Assembly: GCA_009823395.1 (NCBI GenBank)
Contig: CM020512.1
Span: 11,894,405 to 11,958,404 of the forward strand
Reading direction: 5' to 3'
From: Thamnaconus septentrionalis
Taxonomy: Eukaryota; Chordata; Actinopteri; Tetraodontiformes; Monacanthidae
DNA: 64,000 bases
The position numbers and the translations under genes are program-made. Every line of letters begins with the position of its first letter. Within the stretch, counting starts at the first letter, position 1. Of the stretch, positions 1 through 12,794 are shown one piece after another. The notes below the pieces were generated by a model. The model was not told the DNA's origin and ran no database searches. It worked only from the letters and a program-made list of their open reading frames with translations.

Positions 1-228
1 TTAATGGTGTCCCGAGTTTCTCTGCATGGTTACCAAAAAAGCGAGACCTGTGGGGAAAATCACCTGTATGGCCTCAGGTTACACAGGATTCCTTTTGGCC
101 GCTTACAAGTCAGTGGGTTGACTGGTGGTGACAAATTAGTAGTTCAAAGCAGTCAGTAGGTGGTCAGTTGTGGATAATGTGCTGTGACAAAAACGGCAAG
201 AAGAGATGATAGAGACAAAAAAAAACAT

Positions 229-234
229 TTTATT
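229..234 (-). terminator. Poly(A) signal candidate for the PIM gene
   Basis: The minus strand reads AATAAA here, about 750 nt downstream of the PIM stop codon at 981-983. The stretch 235-980 is therefore read as the PIM 3' UTR; no other coding signal is seen in it. The actual cleavage site is not visible. Confidence 0.45.
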
Positions 235-980
235 CAAAAGTCAGAGTTCTTTGGTTTCTCGAGTGAAAAAAAAAGATGTATAGAACAAAAAAGGTATTTA
301 ATGTAAATAAACAGAAACAAGTGACCAACGTGCCACTTTGAATATAAAAGCAGCCAATAATGCGAAGGCATGTACAGTGACATCACATCGAAACCAAGTG
401 GCTGCATTAAAATCAGCTCAACATCATTCAGTAGTTCCTCACGTCTTAAATATTTTAGTGCAATTCTTCAGATATGGCGTCATAATCCGGCCGGCCACAA
501 CTGAGCTGTGCATGTGTGGAACCAGGCCAAGACCTCTGGATCGCACCCTGGTGGTATAGCTTATCAAGCTTGACATTGTTGCCTCCCTTCAAAAACAGTT
601 AACAGGAAGGATTTTGTTTCCGTCTGTGACGAGGATAATAAAAAAAACAACAACAACAACACACGAACATGACTTTGGTAGTCTGCATCTGACATGTACC
701 TGAACTTTGTGCGAGCGTTCAGAGAACCAGACCGATAAACACGCACCTGGAATACAATAAATATATCTAATAAAAACACAAAATAAAACCCAAAAACAAG
801 CAGGAGGTCCTGCTACTAAACAAGCAGGAAGTCCTGCTACTGAGTCATGTGTCACAGCAACAAGCTATAGACACAGATAAACAGAACAGTGGGAGCTGTG
901 GTTTCTGCCGCCGCTCTGCTGGTGGAGCCGGCTACTGCAGCTTGTATCACAGTGAGGGGGTCAGTCTTGCAGTAGTTGGT

Positions 981-1845
981 TTAGATTACGCCCAGCGTGG
1001 CCGTGGGCTGATGAGGTATCTGGTTCTGGATCGGTCCAGAGGGGCCATCAGGGCAGAGAACCTCCTCTTCCTCCTCTTCCTCCAGCACCACCACTTCTTC
1101 CTCCACCACCACCACATCATCATCGTCCTCCTCCTCCTCCTCCTCTTCTTCTTCGACGCCTCCATCCATCCAGGGGTGACAGAGGATCTCCTCCAGGGTG
1201 GGACGCTCCTCTGGCCCGTAGGACAAACACCAGCTGATCAAACATTGGCACTCTAGGTGGGAGAAGAAGAAAGAGGAGAAGATTTTCATTTTTACAACCA
1301 CATTCTTACATTTTTTTCCACGGAAAGACAAGAAAACAAGATCCTTTTTTTTTTTTTTTACAAGAAGATAAAGTTTGGTCACAAACATAGAACCACAAAA
1401 ATGAAAATTATACAAATATACACTCATACATACAGAAGCTAAGATAAATAAATCAAGCGAAAAATGAAAGATTAATTAAATACGTTTAGTCTGTAGTCTG
1501 TAGCAGCAGTAGGGAAATAACAAGGACAAACAGGACAAGAACAAAAAGAACAACAACTGGAACAAAAAGAAAAAGTTGGATGGGTTGACGCTGGGATCAC
1601 ACAGAGGAGTCTGACTGCGAGGTGTGTGCATGTGTGTGTGTCTCAGACTGACCTGGAGACACCTTCCTGGTGAAGCAGGGCGCAGCCCTCACAATCTCCT
1701 GGTCGCACTCGAAGGGGATGTCGCCGCAGACCATGGCAAAGAGCAGGACGCCCAGCGACCAGACGGTGAGGGGGACGGCCTTGTAGGAGTGAGACAGGAT
1801 CCACTCAGGTGGGCTGTACACCCTGGTACCTGTGTGTACAGGGGG

Positions 1846-1907
<62 letters not shown>

Positions 1908-2699
1908 AGCTGCCTGAACAGCCAATAAAAAAAAAAAAAAAAAAGACCTGGAACCCCTCAGAGGTGGGGGAGGGGTGTCTTCGCCATTTACCTTCAAACT
2001 TGTTGTAGTGCGTCTCCTTGAGCGCCGCCCCCGAGCCGAAGTCGATGATCTTGACCTCCAGCGTCCTCGTGTCCACGATGACGTTCTCGTCCTTGATGTC
2101 GCGGTGGACGACGCCGTGGGCGTGGAGGAAGCAGAGAGCCTCCACAATCTGCCGGAAGAACCTGAGGGAGGGAGGGAACGGGGCAGAGTTTAGCGACAGG
2201 TCAGGTGGGCGGACAGACGCCAGACAAAACCAGAAGAAGTGGGTCGAAACCTGAGCGCCAGGCGAGCGAGAGAGAGGGAGAGAGAGTCGGTGTCCAACCT
2301 GAGGGCCAGGGCCTCCGGCAGAGCCTCCGCCTCAGTGATGAAGTCAAACAGGTCCTGGCACTGCGGCGGGCGCTCCAGCACCAGCAGGAAGCCCCGCCCC
2401 ACCTCCTCCTCCACCTCGAACCAGTCCAGCAGGCGGACCACTCCTGGGTGACCTCCGACCTCTGACACCCGCTGCAGCAGGGCCACCTCCATGGGCACAG
2501 GGTCCACCTCGCCCGGCTGCCACACACACACAGACGGATAGATTTTAATTTCACAATAAATAAATAAACATATAAATAATCTATTAATAGTCTCCAGTCG
2601 GTCGCGTCAGCAGTTTCGTTTTTTGTTTTTTCACATGAGCCTCCAATAGAACTGCTTCATGGCTAATTGGCTAAAACCCACCAGCAGGTGTAGACCCAG

Positions 2700-2743
<44 letters not shown>

Positions 2744-3227
2744 AATCTCCCCCGCTCATGCTTCGATGCTTTTGAATCATTTCCCCACTTCGGGGGAAAC
2801 CCTAGAGTGACGTTTGCAAATTTGTGCGTCACGGGTTTGCGTGGAAAGTCAGAGGCGGACAGTCCCCTCCTCCCCCCTCCCCTTCCGCAGCTGTAGTTCA
2901 GCCGTCTGGACAGCAGAGGGCAGCAGCGCTGCAGCGTGACCGAACAGTAAGCCGACTACTACTGGCTTTGATGTTGTTTTATTTTCATGGAGCAGCGCGG
3001 TTATGAAACTTGTTTGTTGTCCCCCCGCTTGAAAAATGGTCCTGGAGCTTCTTGGAAAAGGTTCGCGAATTCCTTCTATAGAAACATTCTGAGCTAAAAA
3101 AGTGCGAGGCGGAGACTCACCAGCCGGGCCCACTGCTGGACTTTATCCATGGAAATCTGTTTGATGGCAACCTGGGGGACAAAAACAACAAACTGAGCAT
3201 TACTCCACTTTACAAAAGAGGGAAGGA

Positions 3228-3277
<50 letters not shown>

Positions 3278-3802
3278 GAGGACTTCCGGTCTGACCTGCA
3301 GTCCGTCGCTGAGTCTGTGGCCCGAGAAGACCGAGCCGAAGCCGCCGCTGCCCAGCAGGGAGCCGCAGCTGTACTGGCTGCAGAATGGTTCCTTCACTGC
3401 AGGACACACACACAAGACCAACTTTAACCGCAGTGCGTGTGTGTGTGTGTGTGTGTGTAGGATGTACAATTCATGCAAACGCGGGAACTTTACTAGCATA
3501 AACAACTACAACGACGACCATGCCGGCTGTGTTTAGTTCCCACAAACTCCAACAAGCCGTTTAAAACCATGTTTCTCAACTCCAGCAGAGGCGTTGGAAG
3601 ATGGAGGGGCATTCGGGGGGGGGGGGGTTGACCCGCCATTACAACAACAAGGTTTGCGAGGCAACGCAAACCTCCCAAAAATCACCCACAGTCACAATCA
3701 CTCAGAGCCTCCAGACTCACCGTTCTTCCCTCGGACGTCCCCCGCCAACAGCAGCAGCTCCGCGGCCTGCTGCTGCTGCTGCTGCTGCTTTTTCTCCAGC
3801 AT
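981..3802 (-). CDS. pim2: PIM-family serine/threonine kinase (pim2-like)
   Basis: Constitutively active cytosolic/nuclear kinase of the PIM family, which promotes survival and growth by phosphorylating targets such as BAD and 4E-BP1 (family knowledge). Exons in coding order: 3802-3721, 3396-3296, 3171-3121, 2516-2299, 2161-1992, 1829-1653, 1252-981. All have GT-AG borders, and the 1071 nt give 356 aa. The ATG at 3802-3800 opens a short glutamine-rich leader. The glycine loop LGSGGFGSV is at about residues 42-50, the lysine of VAIK at 65, HRDIKDEN at 170-177 with Asp172 catalytic, DFGSG from 191, and SPPEW replaces the usual APE. The 51-nt third exon is typical of PIM genes. An unusual acidic E/D/V-rich tail of about 58 residues follows HPWM. 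The assignment to pim2 rests on adjacency to OTUD5, as in human; pim1 or pim3 is possible from sequence alone. Confidence 0.93.
1849..1905. repeat. (GA)n microsatellite in a PIM intron
   Basis: Uninterrupted GA dinucleotides lie between two PIM coding exons (1829 and 1992). On the gene's sense strand this is a CT tract just upstream of the 3' splice site at 1830. Confidence 0.95.
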
Positions 3803-4087
3803 GTTCGGTCTGAAAGTCGTCGCTCAATTGAAGCTCGTCGACTCCATCGACAAGTCACAGTAGAAAAAAAAGTGAAAAGTTGTTGTTTTTTTTCCCTTCA
3901 AAAAAAGAAGTCAAGTCGTCGTAAAAAATAAAACACGATAAAACTGTGACTTTCGTGTCTTGCCGCTGTTAGTCCAGTCCAGGTGTGTGGGCGACGACGC
4001 GAACACAGAATAACTCCTTTGATTTAGATCCACTGCGAAAGCTCGAAAGATGAAGACTGAACGCCGCCGTGTTGTTTGTTGCCCGCG

Positions 4088-4093
4088 TTTATA
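4088..4093 (-). promoter_or_regulatory. TATA box candidate of the PIM gene
   Basis: The minus strand reads CTATAAAC about 290 nt upstream of the PIM ATG. Sequences matching CCAAT boxes (plus-strand ATTGG/CCAAT at about 4125 and 4170) lie just upstream in the transcription direction. A start of transcription near 4060 would give a 5' UTR of about 260 nt. No other feature claims this GC-rich stretch. Confidence 0.5.
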
Positions 4094-4334
4094 GACCAGC
4101 GCGTGCTCGACCACGCCCCCCGCGTCCAATCGCCACGGCAGCGTGTGCTCGATGTTTTGAAGCGGGGCAGCCAATCAGCAGCGGCCGGAAGCTCAATATT
4201 GAAAGAGGCGCGCGCGCGTGAGAGAGAGAGAGAGAGAGAGAGAGGGGCGGTGGTGGTAGTGGTGGGGGATTCGTAGAATTCAGAAGTTCAGCGAGCGCGA
4301 CCGAGCTGACGGGAAGGGAAGGTGTGTGTGACCG

Positions 4335-4337
<3 letters not shown>

Positions 4338-4392
<55 letters not shown>
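4338..4392. repeat. (CA)n microsatellite upstream of PIM
   Basis: About 27 CA units, some 250 bp upstream of the presumed PIM promoter. A (GA)n run at 4220-4243 lies between it and the CCAAT/TATA stretch. Confidence 0.95.
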
Positions 4393-4395
<3 letters not shown>

Positions 4396-4856
4396 GCGGT
4401 TCCTCTAACGGATTTGGGCGCGCGGTCCACTCTCGCAATGTGACGACGAGTTTGGTGTTGTTGTTGTTGTTTTTTTGTGGTTTTTTTTTTTTTTTTTTTA
4501 AATAAATACAGCCAGACCACAAAGAAAGAAAGCCAGAGAGTGAAATAACCTTTTATAGCAGCATCTTCAGAAAGCGGAACAGGAAGTTGTTTTTCTCCCA
4601 GGGAAGAAGTAGGAGGAGGAGGAAGGAAGAGAAGGAGAGAGGCGTCTCGCGCTGAGAAGCTCAACGGGAGAGTCCGTTTGACCTTTATTCGTTTTTTCAT
4701 TTTCATTTTTGTCTCTCCCTCACTGATACTCACAGTGTCTTGTTTTCTTCTCAACACGCTTCCCGGGTTTTTCCCTCTTTGAATACGTCACCGTGTGTGT
4801 GTGTGTGGTGGAGTCCCAGTGGGAAAAAACCTGCAGCAGGTGTCCTGCTGAACGGT

Positions 4857-4960
4857 AGAATAGATTAAATGAATAGATGTACTTTATTGATCCCAAATTG
4901 GAAAGCTACACTGTTGCAGCAATATAAAATAACACAAACAAACTATACAGTAATTACAAG
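4857..4960 (+). repeat. Dispersed repeat, fish retroelement tail-like (copy 1)
   Basis: The motif ATAGATGTACTTTATTGATC followed by CCAAATTGG and CTACACTGTTGCAGC recurs at 42505-42640 and, inverted, at 42665-42871. It is a frequent tail-like sequence in teleost interspersed repeats. I cannot name the family from memory with certainty. Confidence 0.7.
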
Positions 4961-6900
4961 AATGATGATGCCGTACGGCACCTTTTTATTTATTTTTTTG
5001 CTTTTGCCAATTGTTATGTAATGACAAGTGGCCGACCACCGGAGTCATACTGTGCTGACGTGTATTATTCTGAATTCTGTGGCCACGCACACAGACACGT
5101 ACACCGTGTGAGTGTTTTTGCCTGTGACTAAAAAATGTGTTTGTTGCACGTCTGCGCTACATAACTCGACCTTCATGCTGCTGCACAGCAGCTTGGTGAC
5201 TCCACAATCACACGACGTTCGGACCCCGTAGCCAAGTGGACCGACCACCCCTGTGAAGGTCCAGCAGGTGGAATTCAAAAAATCCTTCACCTAGTTTGTT
5301 CACCTGTCACTTTCGCCTTCACTTTGCGTGACATTTTTTTTTTCTCACTGGGAAATAAATAATTGTTGAGTTGATTTGATTGTGTTGACTTTTTGTTGAA
5401 AGTATAACCGGCATGAAAACGCCATAGCAACTTTAGACGAAGAGAGCAAAATAAGGAAGGAACGTCTGTGGTGCTTTAACAAAACAAATCCAGCCCCCCT
5501 TTTTTTTTTCAGAAACATTTTTTTCCTCTTTTTATTCAAAGAAAAAAAAGATCTTTTCATCTCAAACAAGAAAATAAAATAAAAACAAACTTATAATATT
5601 AATAATAATAACAACAATAATCAATCATTAAGAGGATAAGTATGACAATTCTTTTTTCTCTTTTTTTAACTTGCGTTTTTTTCTTTTTTTTCCTCTATGA
5701 TGATATTGGTCGTGGTCAATTAAACATGCAGCTAAATAAGTCTGATGATGGTGGTGACGAGGATGATGATGGAGGTGAAGAGGAGGAGGAGGAAGAGGAG
5801 GACAGAGGAGGAGTCACAGACCACAGAGCCTTTAGCAGGTGCTCGGATGGTTTTTGTTACTTCCTGATTATCGAGCGTCTCTTCAGACGGACAGCACAGA
5901 CTGGCCAATCACAGGAGGTGAAGACGGAGGGAGAGGGAGGGACATGATTCCAACGTGGGTACGCCGGCTTCCTGGCAGGAAGCTCAGCCGGGAGCCTCGA
6001 CAACAACTCTAAAAAGATAATAAATACAGCGGCGGCCCTCCCTCTCCGCCGTTAGCTCGCGAGCTAAAACATAAAGGGCTAATGTTGCCTGCATCCAATT
6101 AGCTTCCGTTGTTAAAAAAAAACTTAACAAAAACAAAAAAAGCAAGTGACGGGTGAGGGAAGTTGAGACAAACAGGTCACCCACAGCCAGCTAGCTGGCT
6201 AGCGAGCTAACTAGCTAGCCAACGAGCTGCAGTCTGTGAAATTGGCAGTGTTAGCAGCACGTCGTTCTCAACGCCGCCCTCCATTTCCCTAGCGCCAAAA
6301 GCTAGCTCAGCCGTCGCGCTACTGCAAGGTCGGCCCTACTAGCGTCAGATAGTTTTGCGTCGCTTTAGCTGTCAAGACGCTGAAACTGAGTGGTGGGGAT
6401 AACAGGCGGGTAGCTTCAGGATGTGGTAAGACTTCAGGGTGATAGCGCGCTAGCGTGCTAACTGAACCTAGCCAATGGATTTTGGACTTCGGCAGCGGAG
6501 CGAAATAAGCCGCCTTAAGACAGTCGGCTGATAGCACGACGAACCAGAATGCTAACATAGTAGATCAGAACAAAAGGGAGCGGGGGGAGGTGGGGGGTAA
6601 CATCCCATTTTAAATCAGAACTGGCTGAACTGGATGGAAGAGCAAACAGAACCGCTAAATCACTGAGAAAGAAAGTGTTTGCTTGTTGATTCCTTGTGAT
6701 TCTGATGGCGGCGGCTACTACGACATTGTGACTTGGTGGTGGTGGTGGTCAGGTCAAAGGTCACACGTCAGCAGGGGGTCCGTGCGAGAAGAGAAGCGGT
6801 TGAGAGAGGGGGGGATAGGAGGAGGAGGGAGAGGAGGAGGACGGAGAGGAGGGGGAGGGGCGAATGAAGGGAGAGACAAACGAGTGATTTCAAACTTCTG
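4961..6900. other. Intergenic DNA between PIM and OTUD5
   Basis: No convincing exon is seen. It holds homopolymer A/T runs, a GAT/GAG-rich patch (5740-5815), and a GC-richer stretch (5960-6650) with many CTAG/GCTAGC tetramers. Minus-strand AATAAA copies (plus TTTATT, for example near 5531) could end the OTUD5 3' UTR, so part of this stretch may be OTUD5 3' UTR. Confidence 0.5.
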
Positions 6901-7082
6901 AGGAGGAGGAGGAGAGAAAAAAAAACAACAACACGTGTGCAGTTCTGTTCAGTTCACTTCCTGGTCCTGGTTCTCCTTCTGTGGAGGAGGAGGGAGGAGT
7001 GGGAGGAGGAGGAGGAGGAGGAGGGGCCATCAAGGTGGGATCGGAGGGTTGGGGATGGGTCGGAGGGGGTCGAAGGTCATCG

Positions 7083-7115
<33 letters not shown>

Positions 7116-7152
7116 TGTGTGTGTGTGTGTGAGTGTGTGTGCGTGTGGGCCA
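6830..7152 (-). other. OTUD5 proximal 3' UTR with GGA and TG arrays
   Basis: Directly downstream of the OTUD5 stop codon (7153-7155). It contains GGA-rich runs (6820-6860, 6981-7024) and a TG/CG array at 7084-7146 that reads CA on the mRNA. No open frame here resembles a protein. Confidence 0.5.
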
Positions 7153-7286
7153 TCAGCTGCTGTCGGGCGACGGCTCCCTCTCGCGGTGCATGGAGGTCGT
7201 CTGGTGCTTGATGCTGTCCAGGTACTCCTGCTGGGACACGGCCAGCACCGAGGCCAGGATCTCATCGTCCTCCCAGTCCGTCAGGC

Positions 7287-7327
<41 letters not shown>

Positions 7328-8072
7328 GCATCAAGAAGTTGGTCAAGTTGAACCTCTGATAGGTCATCTGATCCATCGCCCACGTTGACTGGTAGCTCAG
7401 GTGATCTAAAGCGCTGCTTCACCAGACACCCAAACAGTCTCTTTGTCCTGAATTTCAATTCCTCTTTATCTGGTCACAAGTAACCGACGCGCCAAGAAGA
7501 GGAAAAAGTCAATAAAGTTTTGGTGAATTAAAAAAAAACAACAACCCATAAAGAGACAGAAAACTCCCCCAGAAAAAGAAAATTTGCAAACTCTGGGGTT
7601 GTTTTTGGTGTTGTTGTCTGTTCTTGTATTGTCGTCCCACGTCCCACTTCCTGTGGTCTCGTTGGATGACAGGAAGTGGGAGCGGCTTGTAGGCCGATAC
7701 TGTAGCCAGTGACCCTGCGGGTCGGGGGTTGTGGGTTTCTGTTTCGCAGAAAGCAGCTAAACCTCTGAATACCGACTAACTGACGCTGACCGCCGCCACA
7801 CCTAGCATGCTAACACGCTAACGAGCCAGAGTCAACACTAGACGTCACAATGTGAGCAAAACTATGTTTTCACTATATTATGTCACTATTTTAGCAACAT
7901 CTTTTTTAAAAACCTTTTTCTTTAAGAACATCTCCTGGTCTTTAGTGTCACAGCTGCTGATCAAAACAAAAAGCTTAAAGTGATGTAAACGAGCACTAAT
8001 GAGTCTCACTGGTTATTTCTGATTCGGCGGCTGAGCAGAAAACATCTGATCCAATCAATCAATCAATCCAAT

Positions 8073-8119
<47 letters not shown>

Positions 8120-8442
8120 CTTGCTGCTTCAACAACAACAGCACAATCTTGTCAGACGGCTGCGTGACTGCTGCAGACCGCCTGATGGCCACTAACAGCG
8201 GGCTAATCAACACGGCCACCGGGAGCCTCGCCGGGCTACATATTAAATTTTTTCCAACTGAAAACTAAACGGCTATCTGCCTAAAGTGCAAAGACAAATG
8301 TGAGAAAAAAAAATTCCCAAGCCTGGGGACGTCGGGAGGAAGTGACTTGTTTTACGGACTTACCAAACGCTGTAGGCGACATCTCCTGCATGATGGCTCT
8401 GTACTCAAGGTGGTGGCGACTCTGGTTACTGGGTCCTGGGTC

Positions 8443-8510
<68 letters not shown>

Positions 8511-8926
8511 AGGTCTCACTTGTGAGCCTGTGTTAAAGTGTGTGCTGAGCAGTGCTGAGCAGTGCACAGACAACCTGGACCATTCGCCGGTTTGATGATT
8601 TTTTTTTTTTACAAAAAACAAAACAAAAAAACCCCTCAAACATAAAAAGCTGGCTAATGCTAATCAATCCATGTCAATCGGTCAGACCTGGAGCGCAGGG
8701 GGAGGGGGGCTTGCTCAGGATGAGGGCGGCGCCGGCCGGGGAGGGGGGCTTGTTGTTGGTGGACGGGCGGCGCCGAGGTCCGAGGGGTGGGAGGGGTCGC
8801 TGTCCCGTTGCCGCGGCGACCGGCCGCTCCAGTCGTCCGGGCCGCTGGAGGCCGCTGCCGTCGCTGAGCTGCAGGTGGCGCTGGCCTTCCGAGGCTGCGA
8901 GACCAACAGCAGCGTGTTAGTGTGCA

Positions 8927-8957
<31 letters not shown>

Positions 8958-9483
8958 TGGTTTTGCCCACCTGGCGGGCCTGCTTCTCCTGGTCCTGCAG
9001 CCACTGCAGGTAGGACTCTCGGGCCACCTGCTCCTCAATGGCCTCGTTGGTGGCCTCCCAGTCCGTCGCTCGCTTCTTGTCCTCCAGCATCTGCTGCTCG
9101 ATCCACGACTCCTCCGACGTCTTGATGGCCGACTTCATCAGCGACTGGTCGGCGTACTGGGACCAACGAAGAAGAGGGAAGTTAGCGACTGGACGGGCTC
9201 GTTAAGCCCCGAAGTATAAAACTGCAATACTGTAATATTCAAAACACAACAACAACAGCAACAACAAAAATGACCAGCTGAAATTACATTCAATCAAGAT
9301 TATAACTGTCATGGCCACTTTTGATAAAAACTATTTAAAGAAATAGTTGGGTGAGAGAAAGTTTGTTCAGAACACTTTAGTTTTCATTTTGAAATATGAA
9401 ACACAAAGAACCACAAGAAAAAAAAACTGTCTGCAGCAACAGTGTGATTGAGAGGCTATATTGTGTATTGCGTCCTCTGTGTA

Positions 9484-9531
<48 letters not shown>

Positions 9532-11790
9532 GGGTGTTAGAGTGAAGTGTGAGGGTGAGGGTGAGGTGTCATATAAATGTGACCGTGTTTGAAATGCATT
9601 TCAAGAAGTGGAAGAAAAAGACTGGATATTTCCCCAGTGGGCATTCAAGGTACTGCAGCCCAAAAAGTCTTTTTTTTTTCTTCCCCCCATAGTCCGCAAC
9701 ACAAGAATGAACGCCTGTTAAACGGTTGATTGGACAACCCTTGACCTGAAAGTTTAGAATAAATCTTTCTATTGTCGTGGACGTTCAATGTTTCATTTAA
9801 AAAAATGTATAAAGGTCAGAAAATGGCAAGAAAAGAGATTTTATTCCTCATTACGTTGCTGCGTCTTGAGCTCGTTCTGATTGGCTGATCACGTGACTCA
9901 CAGAGGCATGATGGGAAGTGACACGCTCTATGGGAGGATGGGTGGTGAGGTTTGGGGTTACAACAACAACAACAACAACAAAAAAAAAAACGAAAGGAGT
10001 CGTTCCCCGAGGGAAACCGCAGGAGGGAACCACTGCTTTCTACTGTGAACTACAGCTCCCACAATGCACGGCGACGGCTTGCTAAAGACAGGGGGGGGGG
10101 GTGTCAGCGGTGGTTACCCCTGGCTTGAAGGCGGGCAGTCCCAGGCCCACGCCGATGGTGGCCTTGTTGGGGTTGACCACCGAGTTGTAGTGGATGTTGC
10201 GGTGGTAGCTCACTCTGATTGGCTCGTCGTTGTTCTGGTGGATGCCGTGGAATGTGTTGATTGGCTCTGAGGGGAGAGAGAGAGAGGAGGAGGAGGAGGA
10301 GGAGGAGGAGGAGGAGGAGGAGGAGGAGGGGCAGTCAGGGTTGAGAACCAGGTGGGTGGGTGCTGTGATTGGCTGAACAACTGGACTGGTTCTAGCGACC
10401 TTGAAGATGTTTGGCCTCTCAACAGAAAGGCTGCTTCAGTCTGACTATCTGACTGATTGTCTGACTGATTGACTGACTGTCTCCATCTGCCTGTCTGTCT
10501 GACGTTCTGACTGACTGTCTCCATCTGCCTGTCTGTCTGACGTTCTGACTGACTGTCTTTCTGACTGACTGGCCTAAGGAACCCTCCCACTTTAAACTGC
10601 TCTGGATGAGTGAGGACCGTCGCGGCCTGTGATTGGCCGGACCCATCCGCTCGCTCCACAGCCCTGTGATTGGCCGGCTGGACTCGCTCACCTGTGCTGT
10701 ATTGGTAGACCTCCACGGGCCGGTTGTACATCTCGGCCATGGCCTGCATCTCGATGTGGTTGCCGTGGCAGTTGTTCTTCCTCTTCCTGTTGATGTAGGT
10801 GGTGAAGTCCTCCGTCACGTAGTTGGAGAAGTAGTCGGCGTTCTTCATCTGGGAAGAGGAGGCGCGGGCGGTCAGTCAGTCAGTAAGAGAGAAAGTCCGG
10901 TCGGCCGGTCAGACAGACAGACAGATGGACAGTCAGTTAAACAGTCAGTCAGTCAGAAAATTAGACAGTCAGTTAAACAGTCAGACAGTTAGGCAGTCAG
11001 TTAAACAGTCAGTCAGTCAGAAAATTAGACAGTCAGACAGACAGTCAGTCAGTCAATCAGACAGTCAGACAATCAGACAGTCAGTTAAACAGTCTGTCAG
11101 TCAGTCAGTCAGTCAGACTCACCAGGTAGTCCATGCAGTGCTTCCTCACCACCTCGTGCATGTCCTGGTCGCCGTACACCTGGTCAGCTGGAACACACAC
11201 ACACACACACACACACAGACACACACACACACAGGGTTAGCACTGAGCAGGAGGGACACCTGCACCGGTGTTGTGGATCTTTCTGCTGGAATGTGATTGT
11301 TGCGACCTCCCTGCAAATGACAGTGGCGCTAGCTAGCGGGCTGCTGCGCTAGCGTTAGCATGGAGAGGCTGCGGCGTCACCGTTACGGCGCAACTCCAGG
11401 AAAATCATCAACACAACGTTCGCACTGAGTCACAAAACACCAGCGCGAGGCCAACGCTGTGTGTAAAACCGAGGGTGTCGTCAACACGCAGACACACAGA
11501 CTCACACAGACGCACACACCTGTGGTATGCAAATGAGAAGCTCTTTGCTCTTTCCAGAAAGTCACATGATGCGCCACCGCCATGGTTCTCAGAATCTCCC
11601 CCGACGACTTCCTGTTTTCTCACCATCAATTGGAGTGAGTGCGCCAGCGCGTTTGTGTGTTGTGCATGTGTGTGTGTGCACACAACTCAGTGTGTTTACA
11701 AAACATATGGTCAAATTGTGTTGCCGAGACTGTGTGCATTTTTGCTAAATGTTGGGTTTTTGTTTTTTTTTACATTGGATGAGACAATTG

Positions 11791-11832
<42 letters not shown>

Positions 11833-11955
11833 ACAGAGTGAAAAGACAAAAACATTGACGTTTTGAGCAGCAGCAGGTGTCAGAAACACTCGCTAAGGAA
11901 ATCCCTGAAGAAGGACCAGAGAGTATTTGCGTGAGTCATTTAGGACACATTCACT

Positions 11956-12029
<74 letters not shown>

Positions 12030-12541
12030 CACACACACACAGCGGAGGGGACAGGACGAAAAGTGTCCTCATTGCTGAGAAACGCAACCCAAATAAATTT
12101 ACAGAGAATTAGAAATGCATCGTGCGCACACGCACGCATGCACGCAGAGGAAGTGACGCAAGACTTCCATTGGTCAGTCTGCTCATCGTTCTCAGAAAAA
12201 GGGGGTGTGTCCTTCTTGACAAGCGGCGCGTGTTTATTTTGGTGTTGACGATAAAGTCCTGCTATCTGCCGCTCGCAGCCGCTGGCCCCACCCGCACCGC
12301 ACAGTGACCTGCGCTGGTCAAATTGTGCGCGCGTGTGTGCGCGCGCAGAGACGTGTCTACACTCTGTGGTCATGTGACCGCCACCGGCAGCTCAGGGGCA
12401 GGGCTTGCAGGCCTGATTGGACGACGTGTCACTCTGTCATCGTGCACGAGGAACAAGTTGGAATATACTGAGCCGCGGTAAAAAATACACCTGAGACCTG
12501 CATTGTCAAGTCTCTCTCCCTCTGTCTCTCACTCACTCAAT

Positions 12542-12596
<55 letters not shown>

Positions 12597-12704
12597 GCAC
12601 ACACAGACACTGATGGCGACCCTGTGGGCTTTCCAATTTACACAATCTGCACTGGTTGCACACTCAGTTTGTACACAAACAGTCAGATGTTACGGTCAAG
12701 CAGG

Positions 12705-12794
<90 letters not shown>

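Noticed and set aside
5642..5947. A plus-strand frame with a hydrophobic start and an acidic stretch
   Set aside because: The composition comes from T runs and GAT/GAG repeats; no splice sites or family match.
8436..8442. A 3' splice site for OTUD5 seven bases upstream (exon from 8442)
   Set aside because: It would keep phase with the 207-nt preceding exon only in the frame that stops early; the acceptor at 8436/8435 restores the conserved CAPG reading.
10441..11117. CRISPR-like array
   Set aside because: Units are short simple-sequence tetramers without spacers of constant length, in a vertebrate intron.
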